A stretch of DNA of 64,000 nt from the NCBI GenBank assembly GCA_026418175.1, contig JAOABX010000008.1:54336-118335 (forward strand), given 5' to 3'. Made by a program: the position numbers and the translations under genes. The stretch is from Flavobacteriales bacterium (GTDB lineage: Bacteria; Bacteroidota; Bacteroidia; CAIKAF01). Below the pieces are notes generated by a model. The model did no database searches. It saw nothing but the letters and a program-made list of their open reading frames with translations, and was not told the origin of the DNA. Shown piece by piece: positions 46,673-55,365 of this stretch; position 1 is the first letter of the stretch, and each line of letters opens with the position of its first letter.

Positions 46673-47026
46673 ATGAAAAATAAATTTAATTTCTGGGTTA
46701 TTTCTTTGATGTTATTATCTTACTCTTGTTCCAATGAAGTAGATGTTGATCATTCTCTTCATACAAGGTGTTACAACAAAGATGGAATTGTTGTGGATTG
46801 TAAAGATGTAAACAATCCTGAATTTTTTATTGAAAATTTGCAGGATAAATCTTCGGAGGTTAGATGGGAAGGTGTAGAATGTATTATTATGGTAAACGGC
46901 AAAGAATGTAGAGGGATTCAATGTATTAAATCACGAATATCCAATTGCAATAATATATCGGGAAGTACTGCATGTGTTGTATGTGGAAATTGTGGTAATC
47001 CGCCGGAGTGTATGAGTTCTTTTTAA
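46673..47026 (+). CDS. Cysteine-rich hypothetical lipoprotein
   Basis: A 117-residue protein with a lipoprotein signal (LLSYSCSNE). The mature part has ten further cysteines, ending in TACVVCGNCGNPPECMSS. The even number suggests disulfides outside the cytoplasm, though a metal site in the C-terminal CxxCxxC cluster is possible. No family is recognised. It is immediately upstream of a second lipoprotein and likely co-transcribed with it. Confidence 0.65.
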   Translation: MKNKFNFWVISLMLLSYSCSNEVDVDHSLHTRCYNKDGIVVDCKDVNNPEFFIENLQDKSSEVRWEGVECIIMVNGKECRGIQCIKSRISNCNNISGSTACVVCGNCGNPPECMSSF

Positions 47027-47035
47027 ATAGTGAAT

Positions 47036-48259
47036 ATGCATAAAAGAGGTAATTATTATTTTAAAATATATTTTCATTCAATATTTGTATTTATTTGCTT
47101 TATTTTAGTTAGTTGTAGCGAACAAAATAAAGCAAAGGATAGTGGGCTCTCTTTTTATTATGAAATAATTCAATTTCATGGTAAGTATATAGATAGTCTT
47201 CTTAAAAATACACCTATAATTTATTTAGATATTTCAAACGATGCTAATGGAAATGCTGATATTTTAATTGCAGATAATTATTTAAATAATAGTGTATGGT
47301 TTATATCATTGATTGATACCAATGTAGGCTACAAGGTCAAATATCCAGAAAACCATAATATTAGTTTATCAACTCATCACGTAGCTCGTTTGAATAATGA
47401 TTTTTACTGGATTGATGGTTTAACAAGTAATTTATACCTATATCATTGGGGGGACACCGTTTTTCGTTTTGTTGAAACGTTAAATACTAATTTAGACTTA
47501 GTAGCTGAGGGTTTAGAAGTATGGCCTTCTCTAATATGTTCTTCTAATATAAGAAGCTGTTTTTTTATTGGCGACTCATTGTTAGCATTTCCATGTTTGT
47601 CAAGAGTAGATGGAAATGGGACTTACGTTAATGCTGTAAATAACTTCCCTTTTACTGGTTTTTATAATATTTATACAAAAAAAATAAAATTTAGTAAATT
47701 CAAATATCCTCCAATTTTTGAAAAAAAATATTATGGGATGTTGTCAAAATTCTTTCAGGTTTATGATAATCATCGTAAAATTTATTATTATTCACCTGCA
47801 CTTACTCAAATCTTTACATATGATATTTTAAGTGATAAAATTGATAGTTTTAATATTCGCAGTAAATATCAAAATGAAGAAATACCGTTTTTTAACATTG
47901 ATTCGCCTGATTTAATACAACATATAGAACAACGGGCATTAGTAAATCATAACAGGCAATCACCAAATTATAGACGATTATTTATTTCTCCTGATGGTAA
48001 GTTGTTCTATCGTATTTTTAAAAATGGAACATCTAATGTTAATTTTTTATCTGATAATAATTCATCAAATGAAAATTATGATGATTATTATTTAATTGTA
48101 TTCAATAATAAATATCAAATATTGACTGAATTTAAATTGCCTAAGGAGGCATTTATTTATAGTGTTTTTGCATTTAATGATGGGATATACATTATGTATT
48201 CTCCGAAAGGAAAGTCTTATGATGAAGGTCTTTATTGGCTCAAAATTAGCATAAGATAA
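47036..48259 (+). CDS. DUF4221-like lipoprotein
   Basis: A 407-residue lipoprotein (signal to FILVSCSE). The mature part is beta-rich with propeller-like repeats (for example FYWIDGLTSNLYLYHW, KLFYRIFKNG, YIMYSPKGKSYDEGLYWLK), as in the Bacteroidota DUF4221 lipoproteins. Function is unknown. The gene is notably more AT-rich than its neighbours. ATG at 47036 is preferred over GTG at 47030; it lies 9 bp after the upstream lipoprotein gene. Confidence 0.65.
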   Translation: MHKRGNYYFKIYFHSIFVFICFILVSCSEQNKAKDSGLSFYYEIIQFHGKYIDSLLKNTPIIYLDISNDANGNADILIADNYLNNSVWFISLIDTNVGYKVKYPENHNISLSTHHVARLNNDFYWIDGLTSNLYLYHWGDTVFRFVETLNTNLDLVAEGLEVWPSLICSSNIRSCFFIGDSLLAFPCLSRVDGNGTYVNAVNNFPFTGFYNIYTKKIKFSKFKYPPIFEKKYYGMLSKFFQVYDNHRKIYYYSPALTQIFTYDILSDKIDSFNIRSKYQNEEIPFFNIDSPDLIQHIEQRALVNHNRQSPNYRRLFISPDGKLFYRIFKNGTSNVNFLSDNNSSNENYDDYYLIVFNNKYQILTEFKLPKEAFIYSVFAFNDGIYIMYSPKGKSYDEGLYWLKISIR

Positions 48260-48402
48260 TTTTATCATTTTAAGAACAAACTTTCAGGGTTGTTTTAGCA
48301 TATGAATGTGTCTGCCTAGAAAATAAATTCTTATTTTTAAAAATCAGTTTAATTCCTGTTTGTTTTCCTACAGCCAACCAAGCAAAAATTTGTTGGCTTT
48401 CT

Positions 48403-48427
48403 GAAAAAAAAGCCCCGGTCGGGGCTT
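48403..48427 (-). terminator. Intrinsic terminator of tRNA-Ser
   Basis: The arms aagccccg / cggggctt form a tight hairpin followed by eight T residues when read on the minus strand, about 13 bp past the end of tRNA-Ser. Confidence 0.82.
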
Positions 48428-48439
48428 AAGCATTTTCTT

Positions 48440-48527
48440 TGGCGGAGAGTGAGGGATTCGAACCCCCGGAACCTCTCGGTTCAACGGTTTTCAAGACCGC
48501 CGCAATCGACCACTCTGCCAACTCTCC
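48440..48527 (-). tRNA. tRNA-Ser (TGA)
   Basis: An 88-nt type II tRNA on the minus strand. Acceptor GGAGAGT pairs with ACTCTCC, discriminator is G, the anticodon loop CTTGAAA gives TGA, and a long variable arm (accgagaggt region) typical of serine tRNA precedes GGGGGTTCGAATCCCTC. A CCA end is encoded. Confidence 0.95.
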
Positions 48528-48569
48528 GGGGGCAAAAGTAGTACAAATTTTATAATTCCAAAATGCAGG

Positions 48570-49235
48570 CTATTCAAAGTTGGTCATGGAATGCCACTTG
48601 CGGACATTTACCATGGGCTGCGTAGCAAGTTCTGTGCGGATTACATCTATAATGCTGGGATAAGTGTTAGCCAAAATTTTTTCCAGTTTGCTTTCCTTTT
48701 TCCACTTAATTTTTGTGATGCCTTCTTTTACTTGCGGAGTTAGGTTTTTATCTTCAGAATACATCCGGAACCAAACGGTTTTTTTGAGCTTTCTGTTTAA
48801 GGGCGAACCATACGTATGGTAAGTATCAGTGAGGTGACGAATAATAATCAGATTTTTAATTCCACATTCTTCCTGTACTTCCCGCAGGGCGGTAGTTTCA
48901 ATGTCTTCATTGGGTTCTGTTTTTCCTTTGGGCAAATCCCATTTGCCGTTTCTAAAAATAAATAAAATCTTGTTTTTTTCGTTTCGAACCAATCCGCCTC
49001 CGGCTATTACTAACTGGTAATGTTTGCGAAATTTTCTCCACATCAACGGAACATCATCACCAATCACATAATAGCATAGTTTTTCGCCAATGTGATTTTC
49101 AAATAATCGAATAATTTTTTCAAATGAGTCTGATTTTTCAAAGGCAACTACACTTACTTTTTTAAAACCAGGAACATGTTTTGCCGGTTTCTCTGCGATA
49201 AACAGTACATTGCCGTTAATAAAAACTTTATACAT
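48570..49235 (-). CDS. NUDIX hydrolase
   Basis: A 221-residue protein. The complete Nudix box G-x5-E-x7-REVQEECGI is at about residues 103-125, with a preceding beta-sheet segment NKILFIFRNGKWDLPKGKTE. An N-terminal 70-residue extension precedes the catalytic domain. Substrate is unknown. It is divergent from pyrE with only 8 bp between the start codons. This neighbour pair is common in Bacteroidota. Confidence 0.88.
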   Translation of the reverse strand: MYKVFINGNVLFIAEKPAKHVPGFKKVSVVAFEKSDSFEKIIRLFENHIGEKLCYYVIGDDVPLMWRKFRKHYQLVIAGGGLVRNEKNKILFIFRNGKWDLPKGKTEPNEDIETTALREVQEECGIKNLIIIRHLTDTYHTYGSPLNRKLKKTVWFRMYSEDKNLTPQVKEGITKIKWKKESKLEKILANTYPSIIDVIRTELATQPMVNVRKWHSMTNFE

Positions 49236-49238
49236 TTG
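49231..49238 (+). promoter_or_regulatory. Bacteroidota -7 promoter element of pyrE, lying over the divergent start codon
   Basis: TACATTTG matches TAnnTTTG and ends 5 bp before the pyrE ATG. It overlaps the ATG of the nudix gene on the other strand (49233-49235). The predicted transcript of pyrE would have almost no leader. Confidence 0.55.
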
Positions 49239-49243
49239 CAGCT

Positions 49244-49885
49244 ATGATTTATAGTGAAGAGGTTGCCCTGAACGTTGCTGAATATTTGCTGCAAATTAAA
49301 GCAATAAAATTAGAACCATCCAATCCTTTTACTTGGTCTTCCGGTTGGAAGTCGCCCATATATTGTGATAATCGTGTTACTTTATCCTATCCTCAGGTGC
49401 GTACTTATATTCGGCAGCAAATGGTAAAAGCCATTGAAGACCGTTTTGAAAAACCCCAAACCATAGCCGGGGTAGCTACGGGCGGTATTGCTCACGGAGT
49501 ATTAGTAGCACAGGAACTAGGAGTTTCGTTTGTGTATGTTCGTCCTGAAAGCAAAAAACATGGACTTAAAAATCAAATCGAAGGCCATTTGCAGCATCGC
49601 AACAATGTTGTGGTAGTAGAAGACTTAGTTTCTACCGGAAAGAGTTCGCTTGCTGTAGTTGATGTTTTAAGAGCAGAAGGGTGTGATGTTAAAAGCATGG
49701 CTGCCATTTTTAATTATGGATTTGAAGAAACAGAATTATTATTTAAAAAACATAAAGTAGAATTGATAACCCTTTGTGATTATTCTCACCTAATTCGCAA
49801 GGCTTTAGATCTCGATTACATCAAGCAAGAACAACTGGATGTTTTGATGCAGTGGAGGAAAGACCCTGCAGGCTGGGGAAAATAA
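49244..49885 (+). CDS. pyrE: Orotate phosphoribosyltransferase
   Basis: Transfers phosphoribose from PRPP to orotate in UMP synthesis. It has 213 residues with SSGWKSPIYCDNR at the substrate site, AGVATGGIAHG, YVRPESKKHGLKNQIEG for the flexible loop and the PRPP motif VVVVEDLVSTGKSS at about residues 121-134. Length is normal, and the start MIYSEEVALNVAEYLLQIKAIKL is the family's usual N-terminus. Confidence 0.96.
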   Translation: MIYSEEVALNVAEYLLQIKAIKLEPSNPFTWSSGWKSPIYCDNRVTLSYPQVRTYIRQQMVKAIEDRFEKPQTIAGVATGGIAHGVLVAQELGVSFVYVRPESKKHGLKNQIEGHLQHRNNVVVVEDLVSTGKSSLAVVDVLRAEGCDVKSMAAIFNYGFEETELLFKKHKVELITLCDYSHLIRKALDLDYIKQEQLDVLMQWRKDPAGWGK

Positions 49886-49901
49886 ATACCTGTTATACAT
49901 T

Positions 49902-50306
49902 ATGACGCGCATTGAAATTGAAAAAAGAGAAATAAAAACCAGTCAAGAAAAAGTTTTTGAATTCCTGGGAAATTTTGATAATTACCAAGAGCTGATGCCT
50001 GATTCGGTTTCTGATTGGCAATCTACTCCAGACCATTGCACCTTCAAGATTCAAGGGCTGGCTCGTATCGGAATGAAAATGGAAGAGCGGGTGCCTTATT
50101 CATCCATCTTCATCAAATCGCAAGGAGAAGGTCCGTTTGATTTCACACTCACTATACATATTGACCCTCATGGCGATCATTGTTTTGCCCGTATGGTTTT
50201 TGAAGCCGAAATCAATATGTTCATGAAAATGATGGTAGAAAAACCACTCGGCAGTTTTTTTGGATACCTCACTAAAAAAGTTCAAGAAAAGTTTGAGCAA
50301 GAATAA
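49902..50306 (+). CDS. SRPBCC/START-like domain protein
   Basis: A 134-residue single-domain lipid-binding-like fold with the typical start EKREIKTSQEKVFEFLGNFDNYQELMP. Function is unknown. It is regularly found behind pyrE in Bacteroidota, here with a 16-bp gap, so it is probably co-transcribed. Confidence 0.82.
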   Translation: MTRIEIEKREIKTSQEKVFEFLGNFDNYQELMPDSVSDWQSTPDHCTFKIQGLARIGMKMEERVPYSSIFIKSQGEGPFDFTLTIHIDPHGDHCFARMVFEAEINMFMKMMVEKPLGSFFGYLTKKVQEKFEQE

Positions 50307-50419
50307 GCTCTAATAATTCTTGCAGAGGTTGTAACTATTGGGGCTAATTTGTATGATACCAGACGTATTTTACAACAATTATTCTATACAAATTACCTCA
50401 ACTTATGTGGATAGAATTA

Positions 50420-51184
50420 TTAATTATCCTCAAAAACAAATTGTATTTCTTTAAGTTGGTAAACACAAGTCTCCCCGCTTTTTTTAGCTACAATAAGTCT
50501 TCCAGCTGTATCAACGCCTTGAATAATTCCTTCAAATTTTTCGGTTTTATCCTCAAAGTATTTCCAACAGTTGTAACCCAACAAATGTTGCATGTAATAT
50601 TCTTTAATTCTTTGCTCTGCACCAGTTCGTAGTAATAGGTACCAGGTATTTAAGTAGGAAAAAAGCTGCGTTAAAACAGCCTTGGGTTGAAAACTCATGC
50701 CGGTAACTTGTTTCCATGAAACCGGATTGGGTAATTCAGGCGGAAAAGCAGTTTGATTAAGGTTTATGCCGATACCTACAATACTGCCGGAAATTTGGTG
50801 TTGTGTAAGGAAATTTTCAATAAGGATGCCTCCTGATTTTTGATTTCCAATGTAGAGATCATTGGGCCATTTAATTTGTGATATTCTGGAAATATGCTGT
50901 TTCATAAATTCTATCAATGCATTGCTGATGGCCATATTAAGCAGGAATTGGCGCGATGGATGCAGAAATTTTGGCTTGAGCCAAAGGCTGAATGTCAGTG
51001 ATTCGCCCGGATGGCTATGCCATTTTGTCCCAATTTGACCACGGCCCGCTGTTTGATGAGAAGCAAATAACACGAAACCTTCGGCTTGAAACGATTTTTC
51101 AATCGTTTCTCGCAGCAAATCATTGGTAGAAGTACAGGATTCCACCTCCATCAACGTATTACCAATAATTAACGGTTCGGGCAT
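50420..51184 (-). CDS. birA: Biotin--[acetyl-CoA-carboxylase] ligase
   Basis: Activates biotin with ATP and transfers it to carboxylase carrier protein. It has 254 residues and lacks the N-terminal DNA-binding domain of E. coli BirA, so it is a pure ligase. Motifs: STNDLL, the biotinyl-AMP loop AGRGQIGTKWHS, KWPNDLYIGNQKSGGILIE and GIGINLN. ATG at 51184 is preferred over TTG at 51187. It is divergent from rsfS. Confidence 0.93.
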   Translation of the reverse strand: MPEPLIIGNTLMEVESCTSTNDLLRETIEKSFQAEGFVLFASHQTAGRGQIGTKWHSHPGESLTFSLWLKPKFLHPSRQFLLNMAISNALIEFMKQHISRISQIKWPNDLYIGNQKSGGILIENFLTQHQISGSIVGIGINLNQTAFPPELPNPVSWKQVTGMSFQPKAVLTQLFSYLNTWYLLLRTGAEQRIKEYYMQHLLGYNCWKYFEDKTEKFEGIIQGVDTAGRLIVAKKSGETCVYQLKEIQFVFEDN

Positions 51185-51204
51185 CAAGGTATCGTGCAGA
51201 TTTG

Positions 51205-51212
51205 TAATTTTG
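51205..51212 (+). promoter_or_regulatory. Bacteroidota -7 promoter element of rsfS-ftsH
   Basis: TAATTTTG matches TAnnTTTG, 21 bp before the rsfS ATG, in the 49-bp gap between birA and rsfS. Confidence 0.55.
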
Positions 51213-51233
51213 TAGCTTTCATTAATTATTTGA

Positions 51234-51620
51234 ATGACAAAGAAGAAAAAGAATCAGGAAGAATCAAAACTTTTAGATGCCATAATTCATGGTATAGAAG
51301 AAAAGAAAGGGACAGATATTGTAATACTTGATTTGGAAAATATTCCCAATTCCATTTGTAGTTATTTTGTAATTTGTACCGGTTCCTCTTCTACACAAGT
51401 GGAAGCGCTGGCCGATTCAATTACAGAAGAAGTACATAAAGCTTTGAAAATAAAACCTTGGCATGTGGAGGGATACGAAAACAAACAATGGATTTTAATT
51501 GATTACATTGATGTGGTAGTACATGTGTTTCAGCCAGATGTTCGTGAATTTTATGGTATTGAAGAGCTGTGGGCTGATGCCGCGCTTACCCGGGTGGAAC
51601 CTGTTGCTTTAAAACCCTAA
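51234..51620 (+). CDS. rsfS: Ribosomal silencing factor
   Basis: A 128-residue RsfS/Iojap-family protein that binds uL14 on the large subunit and blocks joining in starvation. Conserved segments are DIVILDLENIPNSICSYFVICTGSSSTQVEALADSI (split here only for reading), KPWHVEGYENKQWILIDYIDVVVHVF and REFYGIEELWADA. It is upstream of ftsH by 70 bp. Confidence 0.94.
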   Translation: MTKKKKNQEESKLLDAIIHGIEEKKGTDIVILDLENIPNSICSYFVICTGSSSTQVEALADSITEEVHKALKIKPWHVEGYENKQWILIDYIDVVVHVFQPDVREFYGIEELWADAALTRVEPVALKP

Positions 51621-51690
51621 AGTTGGTTTCTTTGTTATGCTTTCAACGATAAATAATAACTTATATTAAAAAACGATAGTTTAATCAATC

Positions 51691-53733
51691 ATGTCAGAAC
51701 AGAATAAGTTTCCCAAAATGGAAAATAGGAATTCAGGTAAAAATTCATCCAACGGCAATAAACGCCCCCGATTAAATTTCAATTTGTATTGGATTTACGC
51801 ACTCATTGCCATTATTTTTATTGGGATGCAGATATTTAGTAGTTTTAATTCTGCACTCAAGGAAATTAACAAGAATGAGTTTATAGAAATGATGAAAGAT
51901 CTGGATGTAAAACAGATCACCATAGTTAATAATGAATTTGCAGAGATAACGATATCTCCTGATCGCCTTGAAAAAGAGAAATACAAAGACGTTCGGCAAC
52001 GTTCATTTGGCGGAGAAAATTTAGGCCCTCATTATCGGTACAATATCGGATCGCCGCAGCTATTTGATACAGAAATTAAAGATCTCTGGGCGCAATATCC
52101 GGAAACAAAAAATGTAGAAATTCGGAACGAAACCCGAAAGAACTTGTTTGGTGATTTGTTAAGCTGGCTTATCCCCATTGGATTAATGGTATTGGTTTGG
52201 ATATTTATTATGCGTAGGATGAGTGGAGGGCCGGCTGGTGGGCAAATCTTTAATATTGGAAAATCGAAAGCCAAACTCTTTGATAAAGACACCAATGTGT
52301 TGGTAACGTTTGATAATGTAGCTGGCTTGGACGAAGCCAAAGTAGAATTAAAGGAAATTGTTGACTTTCTTAAAAATCCGAAAAAATATACCGATTTGGG
52401 AGCTAAAATTCCCAAAGGAGCTTTGCTGGTAGGCCCCCCCGGAACAGGAAAAACTTTATTGGCCAAAGCCATTGCCGGCGAAGCCAAAGTGCCGTTTTTC
52501 TCGCTTTCTGGATCTGATTTTGTAGAAATGTTTGTGGGGGTTGGAGCTTCTCGTGTTCGCGATTTGTTCCGTCAGGCGAAAGAAAAAGCTCCGGCTATTA
52601 TATTTATTGATGAAATTGATGCCATTGGGCGTGCTCGTGGCCGTTCTATAGCCCAAGGAGCTAATGATGAGCGGGAAAATACGCTGAACCAACTTCTTAC
52701 AGAAATGGATGGTTTTGAAGCAAACACCGGTATCATTATTCTGGCTGCTACAAACCGTGCTGATATTTTAGATAAAGCTTTATTGCGTCCCGGACGATTT
52801 GACCGTCAGATATACATTGACCTTCCGGACTTGAACGGAAGAAAGGAAATTTTTAAAGTTCACATGAAGCCGCTGAAAAAGCTGGATAAAAGTGTGGATA
52901 TTGATTTATTAGCAAAACAAACGCCTGGATTTTCGGGAGCAGATATTGCCAATGTGTGCAATGAAGCAGCACTTATTGCAGCTCGAAAGAATAAACAATC
53001 CATTACCCGCGAAGATTTTAATGATGCCATAGACCGTGTGATTGGCGGGTTGGAAAAGAAAAACAAAGTGATTGCCCCTAAAGAAAAGAAAACCATTGCA
53101 TACCATGAAGCGGGCCATGCAACGGTAAGTTGGTTGTTAGAACATGCAAGCCCATTGGTCAAGGTTACTATTATTCCTCGTGGCCAATCATTAGGCGCTG
53201 CCTGGTATTTGCCCGAAGAGCGACAGATAACTACCAAAGACCAACTTATTGACGAAATTTGTGCTGCTTTAGGAGGGCGTGCGGCCGAACAGGTTGAATT
53301 TGGCAAAGTTTCAACCGGTGCACTCAGCGATTTGGAAAAAGTAACCAAACAGGCCTATGCTATGGTTTCTATTTACGGTTTAAATGAAAGAATTGGCAAC
53401 CTGAGCTATTATGACTCCACCGGTCAATCTGATTATGCTTTTACAAAACCGTATAGCGAAAAAACCGCAGAAATAATTGATGAAGAGGTAAAAAAACTGG
53501 TAGAAGATTGTTATGCAAGGGCTGTTCGAATTTTATCGGAAAATAAAGACAAATTGGATATTTTGGCTAATCGCTTGTTAGAACGCGAAATACTGTATCG
53601 TGAAGATTTGGTTGAAATTTTTGGAGAACGTCCATGGGGTGAAAATACCAACGATATTTCAGTAAAGCCGGAAGAACCTACCGTAACAAATCAGCCAGTA
53701 TCTCCGGTAATACCTGAAAATCCTTCTGCCTGA
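51691..53733 (+). CDS. ftsH: ATP-dependent zinc metalloprotease FtsH
   Basis: A 680-residue membrane AAA+ protease. Two membrane helices (about residues 29-50 and 152-174) enclose a periplasmic domain. The AAA domain has Walker [14 protein letters not shown] (about 248-260), Walker [10 protein letters not shown] and the second region of homology. The zinc site is HEAGH (472-476). The C-terminus ends in a Pro-rich tail. Its last 56 bp overlap the end of a convergent acetyltransferase gene. Confidence 0.96.
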   Translation: MSEQNKFPKMENRNSGKNSSNGNKRPRLNFNLYWIYALIAIIFIGMQIFSSFNSALKEINKNEFIEMMKDLDVKQITIVNNEFAEITISPDRLEKEKYKDVRQRSFGGENLGPHYRYNIGSPQLFDTEIKDLWAQYPETKNVEIRNETRKNLFGDLLSWLIPIGLMVLVWIFIMRRMSGGPAGGQIFNIGKSKAKLFDKDTNVLVTFDNVAGLDEAKVELKEIVDFLKNPKKYTDLGAKIPKGALLVGPPGTGKTLLAKAIAGEAKVPFFSLSGSDFVEMFVGVGASRVRDLFRQAKEKAPAIIFIDEIDAIGRARGRSIAQGANDERENTLNQLLTEMDGFEANTGIIILAATNRADILDKALLRPGRFDRQIYIDLPDLNGRKEIFKVHMKPLKKLDKSVDIDLLAKQTPGFSGADIANVCNEAALIAARKNKQSITREDFNDAIDRVIGGLEKKNKVIAPKEKKTIAYHEAGHATVSWLLEHASPLVKVTIIPRGQSLGAAWYLPEERQITTKDQLIDEICAALGGRAAEQVEFGKVSTGALSDLEKVTKQAYAMVSIYGLNERIGNLSYYDSTGQSDYAFTKPYSEKTAEIIDEEVKKLVEDCYARAVRILSENKDKLDILANRLLEREILYREDLVEIFGERPWGENTNDISVKPEEPTVTNQPVSPVIPENPSA

Positions 53734-54232
53734 CATAATAGCACCGCCAGATCATTCCACCCCAGGTAAATCGATGGTCTAATTGATATCCGCATTTTTC
53801 TAAAACTCGCGAAGAAGGCAGATTCTCTTCGTGTACCTGTGCTCGTAAAGCCTTTTGTTTACTTACATACAAAGCATGATGTGTTAGGATTTGTACAGTA
53901 ATGAATGCATATCCCTGGTTCCAATATTCAGGCAAAAACCGAAATGAAATATCCCATTGCTCCGGCAAGTCATCAAATATCCTGAATCCGGCCAATCCAA
54001 TGGGTTTGCCATTGGGTAAACATACCAGCCAGCGTTCAATGCCTTTGATTGAAAGTTGATAATTTTGTTCAATAAATAATTGCGCTTCAGGAAGGCTTTG
54101 CCACGGTGCTTCCCCAGTATATTTCATTACTTCCGGATTAGCATTCAGTGTTAGTAAAAATTCGGCATCTTCTGTATTAATTTTCCGTAAGTAAAGTAAA
54201 GGATGTGAAAAAACGGGTTGTGTGGAATTCAT
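53678..54232 (-). CDS. GNAT-family N-acetyltransferase (RimJ/RimL-like)
   Basis: A 184-residue acetyltransferase with LRKINTEDAEFLLTLNANPEVMKY at the N-terminus, IGLAGFRIF and WNQGYAFITVQILTHHAL (acetyl-CoA region), then AQVHEENLPSSRVLEKCGYQ. The substrate is unknown; RimJ/RimL relatives acetylate protein N-termini or small amines. Its 3' end overlaps ftsH by 56 bp on the opposite strand. It lies 3 bp behind the PRTase gene. Confidence 0.87.
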   Translation of the reverse strand: MNSTQPVFSHPLLYLRKINTEDAEFLLTLNANPEVMKYTGEAPWQSLPEAQLFIEQNYQLSIKGIERWLVCLPNGKPIGLAGFRIFDDLPEQWDISFRFLPEYWNQGYAFITVQILTHHALYVSKQKALRAQVHEENLPSSRVLEKCGYQLDHRFTWGGMIWRCYYVRQKDFQVLPEILADLLR

Positions 54233-54235
54233 AAA

Positions 54236-54736
54236 TCATTCCAGGTAAACTGCCATAATGTTTTCTGAAATTTGCACATTCACGTGTTCTTGTAAATTGG
54301 TTGATAGGGATAACCCAATGAAATCGGCTTTAATAGGAAACAACTTATGATCGCGGTCAACCAATACTAATGTTTGTAATTTCTTAAGAGGAAATTCAAG
54401 AAAATATTTTACTCCGTACATCATTGTTTTGCCGGTATTAAGCACATCATCCACCAGAATAATAATACCTTTATCAAAAATAGCCGAACTTCCGGCACTG
54501 CTTTGAATTTCACTTTGCAGAGGATTTTCTTTATTTACGGTAAGTTTAATTAATTCTACTTGAATGGGGCTGATAGATCGGAGCTTTTCAGCAATTAGTT
54601 CTGCCAAGGCATATCCGTTGGGTGCAATCCCAGCAATGGTTATCGTAGATTCGGTATAATTTTTTTCGTACACCTGATAGGCCAGGCGATTTATTTTTTG
54701 TTGTATTTGCTGCGTATCAAGAATCAGTGTTTTCAA
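54236..54736 (-). CDS. PyrR-like phosphoribosyltransferase family protein
   Basis: A 166-residue type I PRTase. The PRPP-binding motif IILVDDVLNTGKTMMYGV is at about residues 87-106, and the N-terminal IAGIAPNGYALAELI matches the PPi loop region. It is close to PyrR and hypoxanthine/uracil PRTases. With no pyr attenuator visible, a catalytic or unknown role is equally possible. It overlaps the upstream protease-like gene by 4 bp. Confidence 0.82.
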   Translation of the reverse strand: MKTLILDTQQIQQKINRLAYQVYEKNYTESTITIAGIAPNGYALAELIAEKLRSISPIQVELIKLTVNKENPLQSEIQSSAGSSAIFDKGIIILVDDVLNTGKTMMYGVKYFLEFPLKKLQTLVLVDRDHKLFPIKADFIGLSLSTNLQEHVNVQISENIMAVYLE

Positions 54737-55239
54737 CTTGCCGGTTTTTTGAGGGCTAATTTACGTGTTTTGGACTGGTTATAAAAAATGTATTGTTTGG
54801 AAACATCTACTACAAACCGCTTCTTCAAAAATTTACGTCCTAACAGTATTGTATGTTTCATGCTGCTGCGGTCTGTCAATGAAAATTCTGTTTCTATCAG
54901 CATATCGGCAATCTTAACTTGTAATGTCACAAAATATCGTTCTTCAGCATGCCCCGATGAGCTTTTAACAACCTTACGTTTGGTGATGGGAACCATAATT
55001 TCTTTGGCATGGCGGGCTCTGTATTTTTTGGCCAGTGGTATAAAACAAACATAGGCTGTACCATCTATTATTGATTCACCTTTGATACGGCAATGCAGTG
55101 AAGAACTATATGCACCGGTATCAATTTTGGCATCTAAATTTACCAAATTAAATTCCGGGAGATCAATTTTCTCCTTGCGTCCGATGATTTTTTTTTCGGC
55201 CTTAACTTTTTTCTTTTTACTAATTTTCAGATCGCTCAA
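54733..55239 (-). CDS. RimB/retropepsin-like ATP-dependent zinc protease family protein
   Basis: A 168-residue PF05618-type protein with a Lys-rich N-terminus and the aspartic-protease-like motif AKIDTGAYSSSLHC, then TILLGRKFLKKRFVVDVSKQY. Homologs include RimB, a retropepsin-like enzyme that trims glutamate tails, and partners of RimK. No rimK gene is adjacent here. It is first in a three-gene minus-strand run with the PRTase and the acetyltransferase. Confidence 0.83.
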   Translation of the reverse strand: MSDLKISKKKKVKAEKKIIGRKEKIDLPEFNLVNLDAKIDTGAYSSSLHCRIKGESIIDGTAYVCFIPLAKKYRARHAKEIMVPITKRKVVKSSSGHAEERYFVTLQVKIADMLIETEFSLTDRSSMKHTILLGRKFLKKRFVVDVSKQYIFYNQSKTRKLALKKPAS

Positions 55240-55365
55240 TTGGCTTAACGCTTTCTTAGTAAACTCATAATTTCACTTTAACATCCTCCATTATACAATT
55301 CCCTACATTTACAATGCATATCCCCATACAATTGGGTAAAAATACAGATTAATTTTCAAGTTATT

